Below are positions 54,032 to 64,000 of a stretch of DNA of 64,000 nucleotides, one piece after another. A program made the translations under genes and the position numbers. The DNA is from Fomitopsis serialis. Lineage: Eukaryota > Basidiomycota > Agaricomycetes > Polyporales > Fomitopsidaceae. The stretch's first letter is position 1, and each line of letters starts with the position of its first letter. The stretch is taken from contig NW_025955038.1 in assembly GCF_022376445.1 (NCBI RefSeq), positions 62,001-126,000 on the forward strand, written 5' to 3'. The notes beneath the pieces were generated by a model. The model did no database searches. It was not told the DNA's origin and was given only the letters and a program-made list of their open reading frames with translations.

Positions 54032-56090
54032 ATGGCCGATGCACTTGAGATCGCAAGTGCCGTCTTGGCTGTTTTCGTGTTGACCGTCTTCATCAATTGG
54101 AGGTTTCATCCGGTACGCATTGTCGGCGCGTATTTACATGAGAACGACAATACTAATGCTGGCCTGGGTATCATTCACAGTTATACTCCATCCCGGCAAT
54201 TGGGCGTCGCTTCCTTTCCCTCATACATAGGTGCCTACAAGTACTGTAATAATGCCCGCGAGGTCCTCCAAGAGGGTTACGCGAAGGTCAGATGTTGTAC
54301 GAATGCGTAGATACTATGGCGTAGCTGACGTGTCTCTGCTCTCCTTAGCACAAAGTCTTCAAGGTCGCTATGCTTGACCAGTGGATTGTGATCGTCAGCG
54401 GCGCGGACATGAACGAGGAGTTGCGCAAGATCCGGACTCGCATGCGACTTTTGATAAGGCGGTTGAAGATGTACGTCGACCCGAACCGCTCCATCTGGTT
54501 CAACGGTGTGCCCACTCTAATCTTCTGACAGATCGTTCAAATGCGATACACTCTGTCAGAGAGTGTCGTTAGCCACCCGATTCACCTCCCCGCCATCCGC
54601 GGCCCGTTGACAAGGAATCTAGGGATCCTGTTCGGCGACGTTGTTGATGAGGTCAATGCAGCGTTCGCGGACACCATCGGAAACAAGCTGCAGAGTGACG
54701 GCGAGTTGACCATTCCCGTGACCGCGTGTTGAACCTGCTACTTACAGGTCGTCCTGAGCAGAATGGGTCAGTGTAAACGTGCTGATGACCATGGCGGTGG
54801 TTATCTCGCGGGTGAGCAACCGTGTCTTTGTCGGTCTTCCTTTGTGTTAAGTCCAATTTCGTGAATACGGACAATGGCTTGCAGAGCTAATCCGCAATAC
54901 CAACAGGCCGGAACGAAGATTATCTGCAGATCGTCCGCCAATTCACATTTGACGTCGGGAAGGCGAGGTTCCTACTCAGCTTGTTTCCGAAGTTCTTGAA
55001 GGGAGTGGTTGGTCCGCTCGTCCATGGGCGCGCAGGTCCACGCGGAACGCATCGGTATACCTCAAGCCCATGATCGAGGAACGTCAGAAGAAGCTAAAGG
55101 TGTTGGGCGATGACTGGACGGACAAGCCTGTAAGCAGTCAGTGACGCAGAGACTGATCATCGCTCACTGAGACCCTTTGGATGCAAGAATGACTATCTGA
55201 TGTGGATGATCGACGAAGCCAACCGGGAAGGTCAGCCTACCCAGGTGATACTGGAGGGTATCATGGTCTCCAACTTCGCTGCCATACACACGTCCAGCAA
55301 TGTGCGTATATTCCTACTGAGTGCGTGCCTGTGGTGGAGGCGTTTCGCTAACGACGTACGCAAACAGAGTATGACACATGCGATCTACCACCTTGCAGGG
55401 GCTCCTGAATATGCGGCGGTATTGCGTGAGGAGGTAGAGAACGTGATCAAGGAGGATGGCTGGACCAAAGTCGCGTTTGGTAAGATGTGGAAGCTGGACA
55501 GCTTCATGCGGGAGTCACAGCGGATCAATGGCATTACTCACAGTGAGTGTCCAATACACGCCTGTGTTCCTCATATTGAGCCATCCCCATCTGTGTAGTA
55601 TCCGTCATGCGAAAGATACTACAAGACACAACGCTCTCCGACGGGACGTTCCTTCCGGCGGGTACCGTCGTTGCGGGCGCGGCGAGTGCGACGCACCGGG
55701 ATGCGCGCAGCTATGAGAATCCAGACGTCTTCGATCCGTTCCGCTTCTCAGACATGCGCAATGAAGACGACGCAAGGATCAAGCACCAGTTTGTCAGCAC
55801 CTCGCCAGAGTACGTGGCATTCGGTGGTGGAAAACATGCTTGGTACGTAACGGCTTTCGGACTCTCCGTTATAACCGGCGTGTTCGCTGACCGCGGGTTC
55901 TCTGCCGTACCAGCCCCGGCCGGTTCTTCGCCGTGAACGAGCTGAAAGTCATGATGGTGTACACCTTGCTCCACTACGACGTCAAATTTGAGGATGGGCA
56001 GCCAAGACCGGATAACTCGTCGCGCTGGCATGGTGTAGTGCCCCGCGCAAAGATGTACTGTTCCGTAAGCGGCAGGTTGTGGCTGCTTGA
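54032..56090 (+). pseudogene. Cytochrome P450 copy B (multiple frameshifts)
   Basis: Close paralog of copy A, with the same exon layout. It starts MADALEIASAVLAVFVLTVF and contains RYTLSESVVSHPIHLPAIRG, the NFAAIHTSS I-helix, ESQR and the haem loop FGGGKHA..PGRFFAVNEL. Against copy A and the P450 at 5923 it has lost two bases in exon 2 (near 54199-54220), one in aagatccgg (near 54431), one in gctcgtccatggg (near 55021) and one in gtgccccgcgc (near 56040), most of them C from C-runs. These break the frame repeatedly; the stop equivalent to copy A is at 56088-56090. Either a pseudogene or a stretch with homopolymer errors. The foldback element lies just upstream. Confidence 0.82.
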
Positions 56091-56469
56091 CAGTCTATCG
56101 TTTCCGAATTGCGGAATCTTTCATGTCCTCTGGCCTGTCACAGATGTCGAGTGAGCTTGTGGACGTAGCTAGTCCTGAAATGCATACTATATACCTGGTC
56201 TGTTCGGATTGGGGCGGCGAAAGGGTTGTCAAAGTACGCCACATGCAGTCGGCTGTAGGACAGAGATATATGCTATACATTACGTGCTGCTGGGCACGAG
56301 AAGAGGCAACTTGCGAAAGATGTACCGAAACAAATGTATATAAGTATGCTACAAAGCGGCATGGTCGACCGTGGATAGCGGGTATCGTTCCGGGAAAACA
56401 TGAAAACGAGAGTGGTGCGCCAGTAGTCGCCATCCAGGTGCGGCGTAGCAGTAGATAGAGCAAGTAATT
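56091..56469. other. Intergenic, P450 B and BTB B ends
   Basis: Inverted match to 22964-23435; no gene seen. Confidence 0.5.
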
Positions 56470-57497
56470 TTATAGAACAAGGTCGAGTTTGATCTGTGCA
56501 TAGCACTCCGTGAGCGTCCCTCTCACAAACAGCTGAGCCATACTGACCATCGCCACAGAACGCTGAATCTCTGCCAAGATCTCCGCGTGAAGTTCCCGCA
56601 CGTCTCTGACGATAGACATGCGGCACGACACACACTTGGTTATCTCCCGCGAGCCGGCCATCAACAGCATCGACGAGAGCAAGACCTCGCCCATGTCGGG
56701 CACGGGCCCGGGCATACTGCACAGCAGGTCGCGCAGCACGACGCGAAGGTGCTCGACATCCAGTATGACGGCGCCTTCACGCGGCGGCCTGTCGTCGTTG
56801 ATGGACGAGGATCGCAGATCCCACAGAGAAAGTGCCGGAATCCGCTCCAGCTCTTCCACACCCGGTCATCCTGTACGAAGCGTTGCACGACGGCCTTGCA
56901 CTTCTCGCGATACTGCATGAGCGCAAAGAGGATGGTGGCAGGGAGACTGTCCAGTCCTACTGGCGCAGCGACTGCCAGGAATATCCGGTCGTGGCGTAGG
57001 CTGAGCTTGGCTGCCTCGAGAGCGAGGCTGGGCATCCGCATCTGGCACGCAGCGGCGTAGACCGCCAGTGGGTCTTTGGCTGCAACCTTGGGATCCATGA
57101 GCACCCGCTGCGCAAAGGTCATGGCTACTTCCATCTCGTACTTGAGCGATGCGCGCATTACTTCGCAGGCGGTCGTGGGGACATCTAGCACGGGGTCTTG
57201 TATTGGGTATATAATCCGGAGTAGTGGGTCAATGATCGAAGAGTGTTCGGTGACTCGCACGACAGGTATCCCGTACGCATCGTCTTCGGACGGTGCGGCG
57301 GCGTATCCGAGTCTGAACATCTCTTCGAATATCTCGGACGCCATGCGCATGGTGAGCTTGTGCACGCGGAACTCGACATTGTCGGCGGTGCGTAGAATGA
57401 GATCGGCGTCTGCTCTGTCGAAGGGTAGGAATGCGGGAGTTACGAGTGTGGCTGATGGCGGTTCGTCCTGCGGTGCGTAGCCACATGGATGGGACAT
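56470..57497 (-). pseudogene. BTB/POZ domain protein, copy B (frameshifted)
   Basis: Near-identical to copy A over the BTB domain, from ATG 57497 (MSHPCGYAPQDEPPSATLVT; DADLILRTADNVEFRVHKLT). One base is missing near 56805, in the codons following GICDPRP, so the frame shifts and diverges from copy A; the old frame continues on the other side (DDRPPREGAVILDVEHLRVV). The C-terminal end, LTECYAQIKLDLVL, stops at 56470 and shows the tail that copy A has lost. Each copy is thus damaged where the other is whole. Confidence 0.82.
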
Positions 57498-58082
57498 TTC
57501 GAGGATTCCGCGGCGGTGTCCAGTCGTAACGCTAGCCGCAGAATTTTTCCAAGGTCGTGATGCCTTGGATCGTGGCTCGGAGTTCGGATCCAGTCGCGGT
57601 TAGTCCATGCAGCGACTCGCGCCTGTAAGTAGATCGTCAGTGTTTCACTCCATTTTACAGTACAATGTATACTTTGAGATTTTGTTCGCAACCCTTCACA
57701 TCGAGTGTCGACTTCACACAGCAGTTGGCAGGACAGATGGACAATGTTACGGTGATGGCTTCTTAAACGAAACCACGTGATCGTCGTCCAAATCGGTCGC
57801 GACTCGATGTCAGTTCTTTTTGAGTGACTCATGAGTCAACGTCAACACTGACTATTTCGCCGAGTCCACGCACATCTCTTGCTACATTCAGCGTTCTATA
57901 AGCATTGAGCTACATATTCAGGACAGACAGGACTTGATGCAGTCGGCAGTCCCGGTCATGTTCTAATGATTCCAATCACGCATTCACGGCAAGGACGGTC
58001 TGTTATTACGTAGTAAAAACTCAACTGTCTGTCGTTAATAGTCACTTCAAGCTCATCATCGCTCTTCTTGGCCCGAACGACC
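57498..58082. other. Divergent spacer between BTB B and GNAT
   Basis: Matches 21420-21988 in inverted orientation; likely holds both promoters. No gene seen. Confidence 0.5.
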
Positions 58083-59040
58083 ATGTCTGCTGCTTCCGAG
58101 ACGTCTCATGTCTCAGCGTGCGAGGAGACACTTAGCTTTGTCGTCACAACGGGCGACAGAGTCAGCCAAGCGCAGTTTGATGAGTGTGCTTCCTTCTCAG
58201 CGACAACTACGGCATATGGGGCCCCCTCGTGTCTTTTTCGAAAACCTGGTGAGTATTCAGCGGTATCTCAGAATAATGCTGACAGGAATGTAACAGGGAA
58301 CCGTGTAAAAATGAACGTGGCGAAATTCAAGGGCCAGCTCATACCAGACGATCCGGCTACCACGGTTCTCGCGACGTGCCGCGCTGGCGATAGTTTGCTC
58401 GGACATGCATTTGCGACAACATGGATCTACGAATCCTGTGAGTGAATCAAGGACGACCTGCCGTAAATAATTAATCGCTCGCGCTGATGACTGTCCAGCG
58501 CACAAGCTCGACCATGATGATTCGCGGGGAACGGCGAAGGCAGGCTGGATCACACAGCTTGTCGTCGATAAGTCATGTCGCAGACGTGGGATTGCGACCG
58601 AACTCTTGCAAAGCTTGCTGGTGTCGGAGCCATTCCAGAACGTCTCCGTTCTCGGCGTTGCCTCGTCCCATCCAGCTACCTGCGCTGCGCTGGCCAAGAT
58701 TGCGCGTACGTCCTCGTCTGGCCGTCGTTATGCATACTCGCTTAGATCGCATATTTCAGATGTCCCAATCGGCGCGCTCGACCTTGACTTCACTCGCACG
58801 CACGCCCGGGATATACTCGCCAGAACGCCCATCTACTATCTCAAAGGCGCAGCACTCCACGGTTCGTTGTTCGGGGGCGACCATCCTCCTGGCGCCGTGT
58901 GCAGCATCTTCACTCAATTCCACGTCGACCACGAGGAGCCTCTCGGCGTGCTCCGGACATTCCAAAACGCTAATAGGTGGTTTCTCGGGGAGTTGCACGA
59001 GGGATACGAGTTCTTAGTTGTCGTGCCGGTGCGTAAGTAA
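58083..59040 (+). CDS. GNAT-family N-acetyltransferase
   Basis: 298 residues from exons 58083-58437 and 58499-59040, joined in phase. It belongs to the Gcn5-related acetyltransferase superfamily, which moves acetyl from acetyl-CoA to an amine; the substrate is unknown. The acetyl-CoA signature is in GWITQLVVDKSCRRRGIATE (RRxGxA type), with LLQSLLVSEPF after it. The N-terminal part has GQLIPDDPATTVLATCRAGD and LLGHAFATTW, and the C-terminus is long (SIFTQFHVDHEEPLGVLRTF..FLVVVPVRK), as in several Agaricomycete GNAT proteins. The inverted copy at 20885-21419 is truncated. ATG 58083 is the first in frame. Confidence 0.8.
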
Positions 59041-59973
59041 TTCAGGTTGACATAGGATGTTATGCATGTGGAGGAGCGCCTGGTGAATGCAGCCGTCGCG
59101 TTGTTCTTCTCATCAATTGCGACTCAGATGACAGCGACGACACGCTGGCCAAGGGAACCCGCGTTCGCCCGTGCCTGGTCTTCAGGTCACCTCCTACTCA
59201 CAAGAGACTTCACCTCACCATTGACACGCTCACATTGATGACAAAGTCAATATGGCTTGCAACTGTCGAAGTACGTGCAAGTGAGCGAACCTACTCCTCG
59301 GGTGTAGTGAGAACCTCGCTTATGAAATAATGACAACGTCATCATCGCCGCGGCCGTATAGCCCCTGCTCTTCTGTCGCGAGATGCGCTTGTGCTTAAAG
59401 CACCTGCAAGTGCACGAACTGCTCGAAAGCGGTGCAATAAAGAAGGTACAACATGTATACCTCAACCCTTCGCGTCGACGTACTGAAATAGCTGTTCCAG
59501 CACGTATGGATAACAGACAGACTGGTCAACTCGTGTCGTTCAATACATATCTGCTTTTGTGGCATTCTTGGAGACCGATTCAAAGCAACGACGTGGAGAC
59601 TCAGACTGACACTGACAGGGTATTTCACGGATGGGCGCTTAAACAATACTTCGGACCTCGGCGCGTCGTGCAGTTGCAACGGCATTTTCCGGAATTGCCA
59701 GTGTGGCTGCCTGTGGCTGTACTGTCAGTCTATCACCGCCGGTGGACTGTGACTTGCGCACAACCTGAACCTTCCCGTGAGTCCAATCTTCGAGTCCGAG
59801 CCTCAGCAATAGGCTCAGGGCGACTGAACGCTATCTGCAGACTGACTGTTGGATGTCGCCGCTGCGTATTCATTTTCAGGCATTCGTTCGACTCTGGCTG
59901 TAATTGGTGAGCGCTCGTGGTTTCCATATCATCCTACATATGTCTCTCATCACGATGAAGAGTGCACATCAAA
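59041..59973. other. Intergenic (0.9 kb)
   Basis: One open frame at 59383-59910 has no family signature and is not called. Otherwise nothing seen. Confidence 0.45.
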
Positions 59974-61696
59974 ATGCATAGGACTCTGGCCGTTCCCGAA
60001 TTAGTCGACCTGATTGCGCACGAACTTGAAGCTGCCACTCGTGGAAACTTGCGGCTCGGGACACCCCATCTACCCACATTTCTCGCACTCGCCCTCACAT
60101 CGCGCACATTCCTTGAACCCGCCTTAGACGTCATATGGCGTGTTCAAACCGGCTTAGGCCCTCTTGTCCGGTGTCTACCGGAAGATCTATGGACGGTATC
60201 AGAACTGGACAATGAATCTCCAGCCCGAGGAATCCTGGTGAGTGAATTGCCTGACTTTTCGCAGAGACAAGTTTGAAACCATATTCTCCCTCCTCCTTCC
60301 CCCGCATGGAATATCCTAGGTGCTCAAGGAACCAAAAAGACGCACAGTTCCACAGGACTGGCATCGTTTCGATTATCATGCCCGACGTATTCGCAGTATT
60401 TACCACAACACAAGCGCCGGCAAGCCGACCGCCATGCATCCGGCTCATATCATCTCACGGACCCTCTGTGCATGGCTCCTTTCGTCAAGACCTTCTTTGT
60501 TACTCCCAAATCTGTCCTACTTCCGGTGGGACGCGGAGGACCCCGCGCTGGCCAAAGATGATGGTCCTTTGCATCTGCTCTTTGGTCCCCGACTTTCCAC
60601 ACTGTACATTGGAAATTGGTCATGCGATTTTCCCGTCAGTGCCGCCATCCTCGCCTTACGCCACCTTCCACGGTGCTCTCCCGCTCTCGAAGAGCTGGAT
60701 ATTGGGCTGTTGATGGATGGACCCTCGTCGTTGCGAGCCATGACCGATGTTCTTGCAACTCTGAAGGACCTGAAGCTGAAGGTTCTCTCATCGCGTCTGC
60801 GCCCCAGGCCGATTCATCATCGTTTGGTCCTACATATATCATCGAACAACTTCGCGGCCTTGACAGAGCTTCAGCATCTCACGGATCTGACGCTCGGCTG
60901 GGACGTTTCGTTCCGGACAAAACGTGATATCGCGGCTCCCAACCTCACCTTCAATGTACTGAAGAGTTTGGTTCTGGAGTTTCTATCCATGAACGACTGT
61001 GTGGATTTCTTCTTCGCATGTCAGACTCCACGCCTGGAGCACATCACTGTGTCGCCGATTGACGTAATCTCAGGCGGGCTGAACACCGTCGATCGCATGC
61101 TGCGCCTGATTCACGAGCGGTGTCCGCATACCACGATGGAGACGATCACATTTGACAGTGTTTCCGATTCCATACACAGCTCGAACAACGATCCGCTGGG
61201 TTGTGAGGACATCACCATGGCGACTCTACGACATCTTTGCGATTTCCATAATCTCAGGGACTTCGGCTTCTTCGTGGACATGCACATTGTACTCGACGAC
61301 GATGCCGTGAAGGAAATGGCCATGTCGTGGCCTCGCATGAAGAGCCTACGTTTGTACAGCGCTGTCAGCTGTACCGAAGGGACGCAGACTGCGACGACTC
61401 TAGAAGGGCTGGCATATCTCGCTAGGTATTGCCCCTCATTGGAGGACTTCACGATCTGCGTGGACACGTCCGCAATCATTACCTCAGCCAACGTGAGGCT
61501 CACTGGTGACTACTGCAACCAAACCCTCACGGGCATGAGCTTTGACCGCTCTCCTGCTGTGGGGAATCCTGCGGATGTGGCAGATTTTCTATCCGCGACG
61601 TTTCCGAACTTATATTCAATTGAGGAGTCCGACATGGTTCGCGATGCCAGTGGGAAAGCCTTTTGGCAGTCTGTAAGGGACATACTCCGTCGGTGA
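59974..61696 (+). CDS. F-box-like protein with degenerate leucine-rich repeats, paralog 2
   Basis: 546 residues from exons 59974-60237 and 60320-61696. It aligns with paralog 1 along its length: MHRTLAVPELVDLIAHELEA, LTSRTFLEPALDVIWRVQTG, VLKEPKRRTVPQDWHRFDYH, LEGLAYLARYCPSLEDFTIC. Probably an F-box substrate receptor; the F-box itself is degenerate. Its 82 bp intron contains a stop in frame, which confirms the intron position inferred for paralog 1. It sits about 16 kb away in the same orientation, so it is a dispersed rather than tandem duplicate. Confidence 0.85.
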
Positions 61697-62495
61697 GTTA
61701 CTGTTGTTTGTCGCGGTCTGAGATCACTGCTGACGAGTGGAGCCCTCTGCTATCTCAGACGGTTAGTTCAAAAGCGGGCTGATACTGCAACAAACGGAGT
61801 TGCCGGGCTCGTTTGAGCACCGCCGTCCGCGTCTGTAGCAAGAGGAGATGCACTAGCATGCTGTATGCACGTTGTTCGAAATTATGGTCTACTACTTGTC
61901 AATTCCGTACTGTGAAAAGTGGTTCTTTCCGCTTTCCAAATTCCACACAAGACAGCAGGCCTTCCTGGCCGGGTTGATTCGAATAGCAGGCCCCAGGCTC
62001 TCTCAATCGGCTACTTACAACGCAGACAAGGATATGAAATGCTCAAGATTTTAGCTTCGCAGGCATGTAAAAGGCTCTGGCACTTCGAACTGAGAGATAT
62101 CTGGCGCGGTCAGTGATTCCGTCAGACTCTTCAGTGCCGAGTAAGCACGCCACATCGTTAGGTGCCACCTTCGAAGAACGCGCCTGCCACATAGTCTACC
62201 TGCACCTCATCAACACGGTGGTCCTTGCAGGCATCTAATGGGGGCATTCATTCCGTCTAGGCAAATGACTGGGGTGCTTGAACATGATCATACGACGTGT
62301 CTGAGTAGTCGCCCAGCGAGCGTTATAAAACAGCTGCTCACGACAGCCGTCTCATCGTCAATACCACCCCCGGTCGGCAAATACGCAAGCACAACCACGG
62401 TCAGTCACACAGAACAGGCATCTCATGGCTACCCGTTGTTTTGCGCTGACCGACATCCTGTAGAACGTCAAGTTAAGCGTGCACATACAAACATC
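61697..62495. other. Intergenic (0.8 kb)
   Basis: No gene supported; ends with the promoter of the small secreted protein. Confidence 0.5.
62324..62330 (+). promoter_or_regulatory. TATA box of small secreted protein gene
   Basis: TATAAAA about 166 bp before the ATG at 62496; the distance allows a long leader or a leader intron. Confidence 0.4.
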
Positions 62496-62814
62496 ATGCG
62501 CTTCACCAGCAACTTCGTCACCATCACTTTCCTGTTGTTCGCAATGAGCACAGGGCGCGCCGCAGCTCAGTCATGCGACTACCTTGCTACTTGTCCCACG
62601 GCCGGCGAGACGTGCTGCGACATCCTGGGCATACTAACCCTGACGTGCCAGACTGTCACGGCCGACACTGAATTTGGTACCGCCACCGTTGGGGTAAGTG
62701 TCGTGAATGTGCACGGTCGACCGCTGCAGCGTCTGGACATTGACATATGATTCTGATATCGGTGTTGTGTAGGTCTGTGCTCCTGATCTCAGCAGTCTCA
62801 GCAGTCTTTTCTGA
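62496..62814 (+). CDS. Small secreted cysteine-rich protein (79 residues)
   Basis: Exons 62496-62693 and 62773-62814 join in phase. The N-terminus MRFTSNFVTITFLLFAMSTG is a clear signal peptide with a likely cleavage after AAA before QSC. The mature chain of about 55 residues has six Cys (CDYLATC, GETCC, LTLTC, VCAP), including a CC doublet, then a short hydrophobic end LSSLSSLF. The pattern resembles hydrophobins but has six rather than eight Cys and one CC only, so it is called a small secreted protein. Role unknown; candidates are surface activity or host/substrate interaction. Confidence 0.72.
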
Positions 62815-62982
62815 GACACGGTCGCCGGGGAGCAGCTACCTGGTGAGTGCATCTTTGCTATCCGGGAATGCTGTACTCACACGCAGAAATCAACGTTGGT
62901 CCAGATACTCCAGAAAATCCAACAGCGTCGAGTTGCATAGAATGTCAGTCGGTAGCACGACTAGGCTGTCACGGGTTTGCGT
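62815..62982. other. Convergent spacer
   Basis: 168 bp between the stop codons of the secreted protein and the amidase; shared 3' region. Confidence 0.5.
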
Positions 62983-64000
62983 CTACTCCTCGACCCCCAC
63001 TTCATTGTAAAGTCTGGATCCAGTGGTTACGGGTTGAATGATGCCGTTGTCTTGTAAAGTAGCGAAGAGATCGAATAACACCAGATCCTGCAGTACGTTG
63101 AGTATGAGTATGACATTAACGCGAATGACACATCTCGAAAGCGAACTCACACAGCCTTTCGCGGCGATGAAACTCAGTGTCACCGGGAGATACTCTTCAA
63201 TTCCGGTAATCGTCGAGTTGTACGCAACTTCTCCGACTGCAGGGAGGAACGGTGTGATGGTTAGCCACAACCACGATCCATACATCCACCACGTACCCGG
63301 TACCACCATATCCGGCGTTTCGGCCAGGACAGCTACACGTCCGGCGGAAAAGCCGAAAGGGGTACTCGGCGGGCTATGGCAAGAAGCAGCAGTCAAGCGC
63401 GTGCAGTGCGATGAAAATTATACGCCTCACCCTGAGTAGGCATTCCGGTACGTTGTGTAACCGGAGCTTTGAGGGTAAAGCAGGATGCTCTCCGAGCACG
63501 ATGTCGGGTCTCCCCCAACTACCACCTCACTCGCGAACCAATCCATGAACGTCGTTTTGTTTGCGATCCCTTCAGTGTATGCCTCTGTGGGTAGTGACCA
63601 ACCATAACCCCATCGGGTAAGCGGTGCGGGGTCAATGAATGGTTTGCGACCACCATTGGCCGCGGCGTAGTCGGCCATGAAAGGCTCAGCGACGCGCTGG
63701 ATCTGGTCCATTGTAATCAATGTCGGATAAGTACTGCTCAACATGTGCGACAGCGAACCGTGCGCTGTGGATAATGGATTTTCGGCCCACATGCTGGCGA
63801 GATTCATCTCTGTGCGCGTGATGCCCAGGAACGTTTCCAGCTTAGATATGAATGCATTGAAGACCGCACCGGCCGTACCCGCAGGCGGCGGATTGGTCAA
63901 GTAGCTGCTGCCAAAGAAGTCGACTGGGAAGAGTAGCGTCTTCGGGAAGCCAGGATACTGTTGGCGTGAGGTGTCAAGCGCAACGTGCTGAACGACATCT
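62983..64000 (-). CDS. Amidase signature family protein (C-terminal part, runs off the window)
   Basis: 3' half of an amidase-type hydrolase, which cleaves carboxamides with a Ser-cisSer-Lys triad; the triad lies beyond the window edge. Visible exons read [40 protein letters not shown], then [20 protein letters not shown] and the end of that exon, TYRNAYSG. After an intron near 63440-63380 come [20 protein letters not shown] and DMVVP. An intron of about 60 bp precedes [20 protein letters not shown], and a 63 bp intron precedes [20 protein letters not shown]. The stop is at 62983. N-glycosylation sites (NST, NKT) suggest it may be secreted. All three joins are in phase. Confidence 0.8.

Larger units (their letters stand above)
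52085..58690. repeat. Inverted duplication block B (P450-BTB-GNAT)
   Basis: Reverse-complement copy of block A (about 20885-30500). Without the 1146 bp foldback element its length, about 5.45 kb, equals block A without its 4.18 kb insertion, about 5.4 kb. The spacer between the blocks is about 21.5 kb. Confidence 0.9.

Noticed and set aside
59383..59910. 175-codon open frame upstream of F-box paralog 2
   Set aside because: No domain, no repeat elsewhere in the window, and basic low-quality composition near its end; not enough to call a gene.
1..64000. CRISPR arrays, operons or riboswitches
   Set aside because: The window is fungal nuclear DNA with spliced genes; no regularly spaced short direct repeats with unique spacers were seen.

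Overview
The window is nuclear DNA from a filamentous basidiomycete, most likely an Agaricomycete of the Polyporales type. The genes carry many short introns (about 50-65 bp, GT..AG). The families are typical of wood-decay fungi: ent-kaurene-oxidase-like (CYP512-like) P450s, BTB and F-box-like paralogs, a DUF6532-like protein, a Plavaka-type transposase and tiny Cys-rich metallothioneins. There are no prokaryotic, plastid or rRNA features, and the species is not identified.

Layout. 0.1-5.3 kb: a tandem duplication carrying two MDR (ToxD-like) dehydrogenase genes, the first decayed and the second intact. 5.9-8.0 kb: an intact P450. 8.9-19.5 kb: mostly housekeeping genes, namely an omega-type GST (-), TRAPPC11 (+), ubiquitin-like Hub1/UBL5 (+), an unidentified conserved gene (-) and a 35-residue metallothionein (-). 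20.9-30.5 kb: block A of a large inverted duplication (truncated GNAT gene, BTB gene, P450 gene); its P450 is split by a 4.18 kb nested stack of transposons. 31.5-36 kb: a SUR7/PalI-type membrane protein and a Plavaka transposase. 36-42.7 kb: two host genes, each interrupted by a non-autonomous transposon with clear target-site evidence (a hAT-like element and a small LTR element). 44-51 kb: an F-box-like gene, a second metallothionein and a large HSL-type alpha/beta hydrolase. 52.1-59 kb: block B of the inverted duplication, in opposite orientation, preceded by a foldback Mutator-like element with 0.5 kb terminal inverted repeats that carry a tRNA-like sequence. 60-64 kb: a second F-box-like gene, a small secreted Cys-rich protein and the 3' part of an amidase.

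The main story is genome plasticity. Two segmental duplications (one tandem, one inverted with a spacer of about 21.5 kb) and at least six transposable elements sit among ordinary genes. In three cases removing the element and one target-site copy restores the host reading frame exactly, so the insertions are recent. Duplicate copies decay in complementary ways, and many lesions are single-base losses, often in C or G runs. That pattern means sequencing error has to be excluded before calling every copy a pseudogene. No gene cluster with a clear joint pathway was seen; the P450s, MDR reductases, GST and metallothioneins fit general oxidative, detoxification and metal metabolism.
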